From: Gelidibacter japonicus
GTDB lineage: Bacteria; Bacteroidota; Bacteroidia; Flavobacteriales; Flavobacteriaceae
DNA: 64,000 nt
Direction: 5' to 3'
NCBI RefSeq assembly: GCF_010725055.1
Contig: NZ_BJKB01000017.1
Coordinates: forward strand, 1 to 64,000
The notes beneath the pieces were generated by a model. The model saw only the letters and a program-made list of their open reading frames with translations, made no database searches and was not told where the DNA came from. How positions within the stretch are numbered: position 1 is the stretch's first letter; each line of letters starts with the position of its first letter. This document shows, in pieces, positions 53,348 through 61,548 of the stretch. The position numbers and the translations under genes are program-made.

Positions 53348-53737
53348 TTAAAAATCGGTCTTAACAAATCCATTGGTAAAGACATACTCAACGTAGCCTC
53401 CTTCTTGTAATAATATAAAGATTATATAGGAAATCAAAAACACAGCTGTCCAGACCACCATTCGTCTTAAACTCGCGGTTTCGTCTCTCATGTGCATGAA
53501 ATCCCAGGTAATATAGTAGGCTTTTACGATGGTCAATATTATAAAAATCCAGTTAAGGGCCTTCATTCCCAAAACCTGGCCCATAAACATTTCTGGTTTG
53601 TAAATTCCCAAAAGAACTTCAATGGCCGTAACAATAGACAAAAGGATCAATACGCCCCATATTTTCTGTTTGTTGGATTTGAACTTTAATAACCCTCTAA
53701 ATATTGCCAGTTTATGTGTTTCTGCTGATGCTTCCAT
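53348..53737 (-). CDS. Cytochrome c oxidase subunit IV family protein
   Basis: Three membrane helices occupy residues 28-115 (WGVLILLSIVTAIEVLLGI; LNWIFIILTIVKAYYITWDFMHM; MVVWTAVFLISYIIFILLQ). The motif AYYITWDFMHMRDE is typical of the bacterial small subunit IV of heme-copper oxidases. At 129 aa it fits. It lies 22 bases after the subunit III gene. Confidence 0.85.
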   Translation of the reverse strand: MEASAETHKLAIFRGLLKFKSNKQKIWGVLILLSIVTAIEVLLGIYKPEMFMGQVLGMKALNWIFIILTIVKAYYITWDFMHMRDETASLRRMVVWTAVFLISYIIFILLQEGGYVEYVFTNGFVKTDF

Positions 53738-53759
53738 GTTTAAATTAAATTATCTAAAA

Positions 53760-54737
53760 TTATACTAAGTAGAAGAATGTAAATACGAATACCCAGACCA
53801 AGTCAACAAAATGCCAATACAAACCCACTTTCTCGACCATTTCATAACTACGTCTTCGCTCGTAAGTACCTATAAGGACGTTAAAGAATATAATAATATT
53901 TAACATGACACCTATAGACACGTGGAATCCGTGGAAACCAGTGATGAAGAAAAAATAGTTTGCAAATAATGGTGGACCGTATTCGTTTTGGATCAAATTA
54001 GCACCTTCTACTACATTTTTTCCCTTGGTTCTTAATTCTCTAAGGGATTCGCTACGGGATAAAATTGTCTTATGGCCATCCTCAGCAGTATAGGTCGTTC
54101 TCACAAATACACCCGGATTAGCTTCAAATCCAGCTAGAACTTCTTCAAAAGTAAAACTTGGAAGGGCCTTTTCACCAGAAAACCATAGCCCATCCTTTCG
54201 TGCATGTTGGGTACGATCAGAAGATTCGGCTATCGCAAAATCCTTTAATGCGACACGCTCGCCACTTGCATCCACAAATTGTATGATATTCCCACCATGG
54301 GTTCCAACCGCTCCGTAACCACCTTTGATAAATGTGGTCCACTCATAGGCTTGGGAACTCAGGAAGATAAAACCTCCCAAAATCGTCAAAAACATATATA
54401 AACTCACCTTCGCCTTTTTCATTTGATGTCCTGCATCTACTGCCAATACCATGGTAACAGAAGACATGATCAAAATGAATGTCATGAAAGCCACGAAAAT
54501 CATCGGATAATTACCGTGAATGAAAGGAACGTGGGTAAACACGTCATCGGCTATAGGCCAAGAATCAGCAAATTTAAATCTTGAGAAGCCATAAGCTGCT
54601 AAAAACCCAGTAAAGGTCAATGAGTCTGAAGTGAGGAAAAACCACATCATCATTTTACCGTAACTCGCTTTTAACGGCTCTATACCTCCGCCCCAACGCT
54701 TGTTTTCGGCACTAGTGTTCACGACAGTTGAATCCAT
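53760..54737 (-). CDS. Cytochrome c oxidase subunit III, long form
   Basis: This subunit III has seven helices in 325 aa. Between helices lies an acidic periplasmic-side insertion of about 110 residues (GTHGGNIIQFVDASGERVALKDF ... NEYGPPLFANYFF), absent from the shorter paralogue. The conserved FFITGFHGFHVSIGV and GLYWHFVDLVWVFVFTFFYL are present. A TATTTTTG word 36 bases upstream might be a promoter element, with no clear -33. Confidence 0.9.
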   Translation of the reverse strand: MDSTVVNTSAENKRWGGGIEPLKASYGKMMMWFFLTSDSLTFTGFLAAYGFSRFKFADSWPIADDVFTHVPFIHGNYPMIFVAFMTFILIMSSVTMVLAVDAGHQMKKAKVSLYMFLTILGGFIFLSSQAYEWTTFIKGGYGAVGTHGGNIIQFVDASGERVALKDFAIAESSDRTQHARKDGLWFSGEKALPSFTFEEVLAGFEANPGVFVRTTYTAEDGHKTILSRSESLRELRTKGKNVVEGANLIQNEYGPPLFANYFFFITGFHGFHVSIGVMLNIIIFFNVLIGTYERRRSYEMVEKVGLYWHFVDLVWVFVFTFFYLV

Positions 54738-54883
54738 ATGTAGTGATTAGTTTTTTAGTTTAAAAAGTTGCACAAAAATAATCATTTTATTCATCTAAAG
54801 AAACATCCTTATTGAATTTTGAAACCCTATAACTAATGTTTTCTGCAGTTGGCAATTAATTTGAATTGAAAAAACACCAACAA

Positions 54884-55465
54884 TTATCCCACAAAATATA
54901 AAAATAAAAAGAGATAGACCCACAGAATATCAATAAAATGCCAAAATGTTGCCGCAAGATCCACACCGAGCATATCTGTGGCGCTATACTTCTGTTTAAA
55001 ATGATTATAAATTACGACTAAAATGCAAACCAATCCCGCTAGGACATGCACAATATGTACCATAGCGATTAAATAAATATAAGACATGGTCACATTACTG
55101 GTAGGTCCTGTAAAATTATAGCCCATATCAATGATCTGTTGAAAGCCAACAAACTGATTGGTAATGAACGCAATTCCCAACACCAAGGTTGCTAAAAGCC
55201 AGGTTGTTGTCATTTGCCTGTTGTTGCTTTTAAGAGCTTTTTGCGCCAAGACAAAGGTGACACTACTCAGCACCACCATGACCGTACTAATGATGAAGGC
55301 ATTTGGCAATTGAAAATCCCTTAGCCAATCTTCTCTTGTACTGCTCACGACAAATGCACTTGTCCATCCTGCAAATGACATGATAAGCGACACAATTCCA
55401 AACCAAAGCATCATTTTTTTCGCTCTGTTATTTTTCTCTTCAAAGGTTCCTTCTGTAAAATCCAT
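54884..55465 (-). CDS. Cytochrome c oxidase subunit III, short form
   Basis: Five membrane helices in 193 aa, ending with the conserved ATFWHFIDILWVYLFLFLYFVG. It starts 1 base after the cyoE stop. With the adjacent long paralogue it gives two subunit III genes in one cluster, an arrangement found in Bacteroidota. Confidence 0.9.
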   Translation of the reverse strand: MDFTEGTFEEKNNRAKKMMLWFGIVSLIMSFAGWTSAFVVSSTREDWLRDFQLPNAFIISTVMVVLSSVTFVLAQKALKSNNRQMTTTWLLATLVLGIAFITNQFVGFQQIIDMGYNFTGPTSNVTMSYIYLIAMVHIVHVLAGLVCILVVIYNHFKQKYSATDMLGVDLAATFWHFIDILWVYLFLFLYFVG

Positions 55466-55466
55466 A

Positions 55467-56360
55467 TTATCTTATAAATTTATCGGCAACGTAAACAATC
55501 TGTAGTAAGGTGATATATATAACACTAGCAAAAATAAGATGTTTTGCCGCTAGTTCAGTTCTTTTAACATACAATTGCAATGCGTAATAGATCATTCCCA
55601 AACCTATGGCAAACACTATAATGGCGGCAACAATGGACAATTTTAAATCTCCCGTGACTCCAAAAACAGGAATGATGGATATTAAGACCGTCCAGATGGT
55701 GTACATTACGGTTTGTGTGGCTGTACCTTTATCGCGTTTTCCTGTTGGAAGCATGAAAAATCCACCTTTTTTATAATCGTCAAACAAAAACCATCCAATG
55801 GCCCAAAAGTGAGGAAACTGCCAAAAGAACTGAATAGCGAACAGGGTGCCCGGTTCAATTCCGAAAGCATTTCGTGCAGCTACCCAACCCAACATAAATG
55901 GAATGGCTCCTGGTATTGCTCCAGCAAATACGGATAGTGGGGTCTTTGTTTTTAACGGAGTATAGACACTTGTGTATAAAAATATGGATATAGCACCATA
56001 CATGGCGGTGCGTGGATTGATTATATATAGGGAAGCAATTCCAAGAATGGTAAAGATGATGGCCATGGTAAGGGCCGCATTGACCGAGATGCGTCCCGCA
56101 GGAATAGGTCTGTTTTTGGTACGGTCCATCAGCGCATCGAGATCCCGCTCAATAATTTGATTATAGATATTGGAAGCACCAACCATAAAATAACCACCAA
56201 ATGCCAACAATACCAACGTGCCGATTTCAATAGTTGTTGCACCCAACATGTACCCAGCCATTGCTGAAAACACGACACTCAATGATAGTCTCATCTTGGT
56301 TATTTCCTTAAAATCAGAAATAGCCGAGACCCTTGGTAAAGAAGATTTTTTTGTTGCCAA
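55467..56360 (-). CDS. cyoE: Protoheme IX farnesyltransferase (heme O synthase)
   Basis: CyoE/CtaB adds a farnesyl group to heme b, giving heme o for the oxidase. It is a nine-helix UbiA-type prenyltransferase with both Asp-rich motifs (NIYNQIIERDLDALMDRTKNRP and the second loop DDYKKGGFFMLP). The start is TTG at 56360: the preceding in-frame codon is TGA, so no other upstream start exists. 297 aa. It is the first gene of the oxidase cluster. Confidence 0.94.
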   Translation of the reverse strand: MATKKSSLPRVSAISDFKEITKMRLSLSVVFSAMAGYMLGATTIEIGTLVLLAFGGYFMVGASNIYNQIIERDLDALMDRTKNRPIPAGRISVNAALTMAIIFTILGIASLYIINPRTAMYGAISIFLYTSVYTPLKTKTPLSVFAGAIPGAIPFMLGWVAARNAFGIEPGTLFAIQFFWQFPHFWAIGWFLFDDYKKGGFFMLPTGKRDKGTATQTVMYTIWTVLISIIPVFGVTGDLKLSIVAAIIVFAIGLGMIYYALQLYVKRTELAAKHLIFASVIYITLLQIVYVADKFIR

Positions 56361-56394
56361 TCAGTCTTGTATTTGACGCTTGTAAATGCGAGTG

Positions 56395-56425
56395 CAAAGA
56401 TACTTTGAAAATTGGTTTTGAGCAA
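56395..56425 (-). promoter_or_regulatory. Candidate promoter of the cyoE-cox cluster
   Basis: On the minus strand: TTG, 20 bases, TATCTTTG. The -7 element ends 34 bases before the TTG start codon of cyoE. Confidence 0.6.
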
Positions 56426-56715
56426 TTCAATTAAAGAATAAATAAGTTTCATTGAACTGATTGGATTTTTTGAAACCTAACGGCAGATGTTGAGTTGGTA
56501 TTTTTAAAATTTGACAGGCTGAAATGCCCTGTCATTGTTGGTGTTTTGCATCGACAAAATATGGATGAAGTGGTGCAATTTGGACTAAACAACTAACTCT
56601 CATTGATCAATGTTGAAGATTAATTAAAAAAATCGACTTTGTACAGGAGGTTTCTGTCTCAAAATAGTTTCAAGGGACAGGTTCTAAATTAGAGGATGGT
56701 ACGTCTGTATTGGAG

Positions 56716-56735
56716 ATTCCTGCCTTGGCAGGAAT
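56716..56735. repeat. Palindromic repeat after remB
   Basis: The arms ATTCCTGCC/GGCAGGAAT with loop TT form a palindrome, the same family as the repeats at 34193 and 34310. It starts 2 bases after the remB stop. Confidence 0.65.
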
Positions 56736-56737
56736 TA

Positions 56738-58849
56738 TTAATAGTCAAAATACCAATTGAACAAATCAGTCTTGATCCCAAGATTAAACCAAGCGGTACT
56801 GTTTTTAAAGGTAGTTTCCGTATTGGCTTCCGGATTGAAATTTCTAAAACTGATGTTGGTAAATACTTTTAAATGACTCACCGGATTTATAATATAGCCT
56901 GCCTGCAGTTCGGCATTGAAGGTTTTGGTCTTGTTACCCTGGCCAATCTTCACATGCTTGTCAAATGGACGTTCATTGTAATTTCGATAAATGTCGCCGC
57001 CATAACTAAAATTGTCAGCACCATCATTAAAATCCAATCCACGTGTTCCAAAAATAAATTTGGCATCGGCAAACCATCGCTGGTAATTGTAATGTCCAAT
57101 AATGATGAATTCCCTAAAGTTGGCTCCCCATAAATGGGCCATGGGTTGATTGCTATGTCCATAATTATTGACAATGGTATTATGCGAATACGTATAAGGC
57201 CTTACTTGGTTATATTCCAACTGTAACATTAGATTATCAACCTTGAATGCATCGTAATATTTGGCTCCCAATTGGTATCCGAATTTATTTTTCCAACTTT
57301 TGTCTCCTGCTTTAACATCGCTTAACGAAAATTCATCCAAGATAAATTGCCCGTATAAATTGACTTTATTATTCCATTTATATTTTGCCGACGCTCCCAA
57401 AACGGCATTCCCCGATCCTTGCCCAGCTTCAAATTCAATAGCTCTAAAAAAGATGATGGGGTTGAGATAATTAATATCAAACCCTCTTCCATTGGTGTCG
57501 GTCCACATTACGGATTCAAAAAGACCAATATTGAGTCGCTTGGATACATTCCAACTCAAATAATGATTGGCCATATATTTGGTCAGGAAGGCCTTGTCTT
57601 CAACTACAGCATCGCGGACGTCACGGAGCCACATCCATGTATTGGTGTATTTTATTTTCCAAAATTTGGTGTTCAATTTCAAAAAAGTCTGCGGGGCGGC
57701 CACATCACTTTGAAAGAGCGAACGATAGCCATCTCCTATAAAATTCTTTCCATGTCCAAATTGAAAATTTATGAATTTTGCAGGTGCATACGACAAATAG
57801 GCTTCAGCAACTGGATAATCATAGGCATCGTCCTTAAATCGTTTCCCTATCCCTCGTCCTGGAACAATGGCAGGATCAGGACCAAATGCCTTTAAACTTT
57901 CGGCATACTGGTTGTAATATTGGGCAAATCTTCCTTGACTTTCAAAGACCGACGTAGAAAAACTGAACTTTTTGCCCAAGCCTCCTTGAATGTAAACGCC
58001 TCTGGTATTGTTGAAAGTGGTGTTGAAATCGGCATCGGTATCCTTACCCACCTGTAAATCAAAAACAGGATCAATGGAAAACCAATAATCTTCTCCCTGA
58101 ATTTGGACTAAATGCTCATCCCATATTTTTCTGCTCCACCAGCCGTCCGATCCTTTTTTCAGGGTTTCCTTTTCCGCTTTAAAATCATAATATTGAGCAA
58201 CATCTTCATATACAAATGGTTTCGCTGCGGTATGACTGTTTGTTCCCAAACCATTCATGTTGGCATCAAACCGAGAATAGTATTGATGGGTGAAGGGAAT
58301 GTTCAATTGACTGCTGTATTCAAGTCCTTTATAAGTGACAATATTCTTGGTAATGCTATCAAATTCGTTGGAAACGATCTTGTTGAGATCCTCAAACTCC
58401 TTAATGTGCTCTTGTTCTTCCGAAACTTTATTTTTCATGAATTCAGGATCAACCAAAGGAATTTTGATGGTCAATGAATACTGATAGAATGTAGGCTTTC
58501 CATTATAAGTTCCGGGCTGAACTTTGGGTAAAGATTGGAACACCCTTTTGGTTTCATCCCTAAGGGCATCATAGATGGCATCCACGTGCACAACGCTTAT
58601 ACTCCCCTCTTTATCCACCTCAAAAAGCACTTTCACATCGCCTTTAAAACCGTCTTGGATTGCCTCTTGTGACACTTTGAAGTTTTGAAATATATAATGG
58701 TTGAGTTTAGTGTTGAAGCAGATTTTTAAATTGTCGATTGCCTCGTTTTCGCAGCCTACAAACACAGGGGGTTTTTCGTAAATTTCAATATTTTGGGAAA
58801 AACTATTGAGATAAAAACTGACAAATACAATTAAGAAGAAGTTCTTCAT
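56738..58849 (-). CDS. remB: Gliding motility protein RemB-like, 703 aa
   Basis: The N-terminus has a signal peptide (ending SFSQ) and a TonB-C-like domain (residues 25-135: PPVFVGCENEAIDNLKICF ... LPKVQPGTYNGKPTFYQYSLTIKIPL). The rest is a barrel of aromatic strands resembling Wzi-type outer membrane proteins. RemB is needed for normal gliding in Flavobacterium johnsoniae, and the sequence and its linkage to sprA, gcvH, vanZ and tonB support this call. The link to RemB is by memory of its N-terminus and gene order. Confidence 0.75.
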   Translation of the reverse strand: MKNFFLIVFVSFYLNSFSQNIEIYEKPPVFVGCENEAIDNLKICFNTKLNHYIFQNFKVSQEAIQDGFKGDVKVLFEVDKEGSISVVHVDAIYDALRDETKRVFQSLPKVQPGTYNGKPTFYQYSLTIKIPLVDPEFMKNKVSEEQEHIKEFEDLNKIVSNEFDSITKNIVTYKGLEYSSQLNIPFTHQYYSRFDANMNGLGTNSHTAAKPFVYEDVAQYYDFKAEKETLKKGSDGWWSRKIWDEHLVQIQGEDYWFSIDPVFDLQVGKDTDADFNTTFNNTRGVYIQGGLGKKFSFSTSVFESQGRFAQYYNQYAESLKAFGPDPAIVPGRGIGKRFKDDAYDYPVAEAYLSYAPAKFINFQFGHGKNFIGDGYRSLFQSDVAAPQTFLKLNTKFWKIKYTNTWMWLRDVRDAVVEDKAFLTKYMANHYLSWNVSKRLNIGLFESVMWTDTNGRGFDINYLNPIIFFRAIEFEAGQGSGNAVLGASAKYKWNNKVNLYGQFILDEFSLSDVKAGDKSWKNKFGYQLGAKYYDAFKVDNLMLQLEYNQVRPYTYSHNTIVNNYGHSNQPMAHLWGANFREFIIIGHYNYQRWFADAKFIFGTRGLDFNDGADNFSYGGDIYRNYNERPFDKHVKIGQGNKTKTFNAELQAGYIINPVSHLKVFTNISFRNFNPEANTETTFKNSTAWFNLGIKTDLFNWYFDY

Positions 58850-58907
58850 AGATGGCTACTAGCTTTTTAACTGGCGAAAGATACTGTTTTTTTCAAAATT
58901 AGCCACT

Positions 58908-58938
58908 AAAAAACCGCTATCAGGAAGGATAGCGGTTT
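58908..58938 (-). terminator. Terminator of the shorter-distance tonB gene
   Basis: The perfect stem AAACCGCTATC/GATAGCGGTTT with a 6-base loop is followed by six T on the minus strand. It lies about 23 bases after the tonB stop at 58961. Confidence 0.75.
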
Positions 58939-58960
58939 TATTAAAATAAACGTTATTTTA

Positions 58961-59758
58961 CTAGTTTACTTTAAAAATTATAGGCAATACGTATTGGACC
59001 GTCACAGGTCGTTCTCTTTGTTTACCCGGAATCATGATTGGGATTTGTTCCACAATCCTCTGGGCTTCCCTCTCCAATTCCGGACGTGGTGCTCGTGTTT
59101 GTATTTCCGTAACACTTCCATGCTTATCAATTTTAAAAACGACAGCTATTTTTTGAACTCCTGACAGTCCTAGTTCTGCGGCCATATCTTTATCAAATTT
59201 CTTTTGTACAAGATTTGATAGTTTATCGGACATACATTTTAAGCGGCCATCATTATTCTTTTCAGACTCACAGCCTGGGTAAATAGGTGCTATTTCAACA
59301 CCTATAGTACTAAAGATCTTTAAATCAAGGTCATCACTATCATCCCTCTTATAAACCACGATATCCTGAATATTCAATGGATCCGCTGATAAGGCCGGGC
59401 TCTCGGTCAATAGCTGTGTTGGCAAGGTTTCAACAAAATCATGATCTTCAATAATCGGGTCCTTGGTGAGAATATCAGTATTTAATTCGGTTTTTTTTTC
59501 AAATACTTCTTTTTCCAATTTGAAGTTGATCGGCATCACTTCAACAACCTTATCTCTGGGCTCGACTTGAGCCAAATCATAGGTTTTTGCTACGAACTTC
59601 ATTTCAAAGAGCCCATAGGTAAACAGCAAACAAAGAATGAGGCCTATCTGGAAATAAAGCGTTGAATTCTTTTGTAAATTTGCGTCATGTTTGTGTGATT
59701 TCACACTGCGAACCTTGCTCTGACCAGCAATATCGCCTGATTTTGTTAAATGTTTCAT
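58961..59758 (-). CDS. Energy transducer TonB
   Basis: This TonB-like protein links proton-motive energy in the inner membrane to outer membrane transporters. One membrane helix (about residues 33-52), a periplasmic spacer and a TonB-C domain (about 165-265: IYPGCESEKNNDGRLKCMSDKL ... EQIPIMIPGKQRERPVTVQYVLPIIFKV) are seen. There is no Pro-rich spacer, unlike the next paralogue. A TACGTTTG word at 59801-59808 may be its -7 element. It ends with its own terminator. 265 aa. Confidence 0.85.
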   Translation of the reverse strand: MKHLTKSGDIAGQSKVRSVKSHKHDANLQKNSTLYFQIGLILCLLFTYGLFEMKFVAKTYDLAQVEPRDKVVEVMPINFKLEKEVFEKKTELNTDILTKDPIIEDHDFVETLPTQLLTESPALSADPLNIQDIVVYKRDDSDDLDLKIFSTIGVEIAPIYPGCESEKNNDGRLKCMSDKLSNLVQKKFDKDMAAELGLSGVQKIAVVFKIDKHGSVTEIQTRAPRPELEREAQRIVEQIPIMIPGKQRERPVTVQYVLPIIFKVN

Positions 59759-59820
59759 AATACATGTATTGAAAATGTTAATAATATCATAAAATCACAA
59801 CAAACGTACCAAAAACGAAA

Positions 59821-59851
59821 ATCCCGTCTAAATTGTTTAGACGGGATTTTT
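59821..59851. terminator. Hairpin terminator between the two tonB genes
   Basis: A perfect 12-bp stem ATCCCGTCTAAA/TTTAGACGGGAT with a 3-base loop is followed by TTTT on both sides. It lies between the tonB genes and probably backs up the terminator at 59916. Confidence 0.65.
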
Positions 59852-59915
59852 AAATGCTGTCCCAATACTTTCTTATAGGAAATTTCGACTGCCTAAAAGA
59901 AGTGTAAAAACAAGA

Positions 59916-59941
59916 AACCCCGAAGCTTTCGCTTCAGGGTT
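59916..59941 (-). terminator. Terminator of the proline-rich tonB gene
   Basis: The arms AACCC/GGGTT and GAAGC/GCTTC around a TTTC loop pair with one mismatch. On the minus strand T-rich sequence follows. It starts 23 bases after the stop at 59964. Confidence 0.6.
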
Positions 59942-59963
59942 TTATTTTGTTAAGATTCAAATA

Positions 59964-60692
59964 TTAATCTTGCACTTGGAAAAGAATAGGCAAAGAATAC
60001 GGTACGGTTACCGCTTTACCACGTTGTTTTCCAGGCAACATTTTAGGAAGTAATCCAATAACACGTTGTGCTTCTTTCTCTAAACCTGGATGTGGCGCTC
60101 TTGCTTGAACGTTTGTGATATTTCCAGACTTATCTATTTTAAAGATCACATTAATTCGCTGTCTTCCGGAAAGACCAAGCTCTGAAGCCAAATCAACATT
60201 AAACTTTTTATTCACAAATTCGGCTATCTTGTCAGACATACATTGCTTCTTCGCATTATTGCCGACTTCCTTTTCACAACCTGGGAACACAGGAACATTT
60301 TCAATTACTGCAAATGGTACCTCAATATCCTCTTCAGGAGCTTCTTCAACGAAAACGTCTTCAACTTTAGCGATTTCTTGTTCTTGATTTGTTTCTGAAG
60401 ATTCGATTACAGTTTCTTCAACTTCTTCCTCATCTTCTACAATCTCAATCTCCTCCGGTGCTACTGGTGGCGGTGGCGGTGGCGGTGGCGGTGTCTGTAA
60501 CTGTTCAGTAATTGGAATTTCTTCTTCCAATTCATCGTCCATATTAATCATGCCAATATCAATATCCGATTTATCGTAAGTTTTGTAATTGATGGCCAGA
60601 TTGGTCAGCAATAACATTAAAGCGAGACCAACGGCAAAATAGATAGAACTATTTCTACCAACGTCTGCTTTCACATTTTTTTTCGGTTCCAT
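59964..60692 (-). CDS. tonB: Energy transducer TonB with proline-rich spacer
   Basis: One N-terminal helix (about residues 16-34) is followed by the acidic spacer, nine consecutive prolines near residue 70, an acidic stretch, and a TonB-C domain (VFPGCEKEVGNNAKKQCMSDKI ... LLPKMLPGKQRGKAVTVPYSLPILFQV). The ATG at 60692 begins MEPKKNVKADVGRNSSIYFAVG; an upstream in-frame ATG at 60728 is less likely. 242 aa. It is the nearer relative of TonB among the paralogues here. Confidence 0.92.
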   Translation of the reverse strand: MEPKKNVKADVGRNSSIYFAVGLALMLLLTNLAINYKTYDKSDIDIGMINMDDELEEEIPITEQLQTPPPPPPPPPVAPEEIEIVEDEEEVEETVIESSETNQEQEIAKVEDVFVEEAPEEDIEVPFAVIENVPVFPGCEKEVGNNAKKQCMSDKIAEFVNKKFNVDLASELGLSGRQRINVIFKIDKSGNITNVQARAPHPGLEKEAQRVIGLLPKMLPGKQRGKAVTVPYSLPILFQVQD

Positions 60693-60756
60693 ATGCTTTG
60701 AGTGTTTAAGGAATGCTAAAATAACCAATAATTTGTTAAAAAAGCAAGGGATTAAT

Positions 60757-61119
60757 TTATTTTAACTTTAACTTTCTATAGAAAATTACAAAGAGTACTG
60801 CAATAATTGCACCAAAAGCATTCGCAATCATATCATAAACATCAAACATTCTTGCATTGGTTAAATATTTTTGTAGAACTTCCATTATAATCCCATAGAC
60901 TGAGGCAATAATCAAGGCATAAAAAAGGCCCTTTTTTAGGTTTAAAGTATTGATATAATTAAAAATCAATATGGTCAAAAGAAAATAGGCTCCAAAGTGA
61001 TTGATCTTATCATCAAAAGATGACCCTAAGGTTTCAAAGCCACCAATACTAACCAAGCTCAATATTAATAGTACTATGGCGTAAACCACTAATATGGCCA
61101 ATGCCCAAAATTTACGCAC
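60757..61119 (-). CDS. VanZ family membrane protein
   Basis: This 120-aa protein has four hydrophobic segments and the VanZ motifs DDKINHFGAYFLL and EVLQKYLTNARMFDVYDMIANAFGA. VanZ of enterococci confers low-level teicoplanin resistance; most homologues have no known role. The start is GTG, overlapping the gcvH stop by 8 bases. In F. johnsoniae the same gene lies beside gcvH and sprA. Confidence 0.88.
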   Translation of the reverse strand: MRKFWALAILVVYAIVLLILSLVSIGGFETLGSSFDDKINHFGAYFLLTILIFNYINTLNLKKGLFYALIIASVYGIIMEVLQKYLTNARMFDVYDMIANAFGAIIAVLFVIFYRKLKLK

Positions 61120-61492
61120 CTATCACCTTTTTGTAAGCATCAGCTGATAGTAAATTATCCACCTCGGAAGGATCTGAAATCTTGATTTTAATCATCCAAC
61201 CTTCACCATAAGGATCTGAATTCACTTTTTCCGGCTCGTCTTCAAGAATAGTATTGAACTCTATTATTTCACCTGAAAGCGGTAAGAACAAATCGGAAAC
61301 TGTTTTCACAGCCTCAACGGTGCCAAAAATCTCATCTCGTTCCAAAGTCTCATCCAAAGTTTCCACTTCTACATAGACAATATCACCTAATTCGCCCTGA
61401 GCAAAATCTGTAATTCCTACAGTTGCAACATCTCCATCAATACTAATCCATTCATGGTCTTTTGTGTACTTTAATTGTGCTGGTATATTCAT
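61112..61492 (-). CDS. gcvH: Glycine cleavage system H protein
   Basis: GcvH carries the methylamine group on lipoyl-lysine between the P, T and L proteins. The lipoylation site is K63 in GTVEAVKTVSDLF, with the surrounding beta barrel intact. At 126 aa it is full length. It is not near other gcv genes here, but between sprA and vanZ, and has its own promoter. Confidence 0.96.
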   Translation of the reverse strand: MNIPAQLKYTKDHEWISIDGDVATVGITDFAQGELGDIVYVEVETLDETLERDEIFGTVEAVKTVSDLFLPLSGEIIEFNTILEDEPEKVNSDPYGEGWMIKIKISDPSEVDNLLSADAYKKVIGA

Positions 61493-61515
61493 TTGTAATA
61501 AATTTTAGAGTGAAG

Positions 61516-61546
61516 CAAATGTACTTTTTTAAAATCCTTTAATCAA
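61516..61546 (-). promoter_or_regulatory. Candidate promoter of gcvH-vanZ
   Basis: On the minus strand: TTG, 20 bases, TACATTTG. It lies in the 56-base gap after sprA. The -7 element ends 23 bases before the gcvH ATG. Confidence 0.6.
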
Positions 61547-61548
61547 AA

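Larger units (their letters stand above)
56361..56737. other. Intergenic region between remB and cyoE
   Basis: This 377-base gap holds the cyoE promoter (56395-56425), a weak hairpin TGACAGG/CCTGTCA (56512-56534) and the palindrome after remB (56716-56735). I see no ORF of note and no RNA gene. Confidence 0.5.

Noticed and set aside
60757-61119. Glycopeptide resistance gene (VanZ)
   Set aside because: VanZ-fold proteins are common in Bacteroidota and no van operon gene is present.
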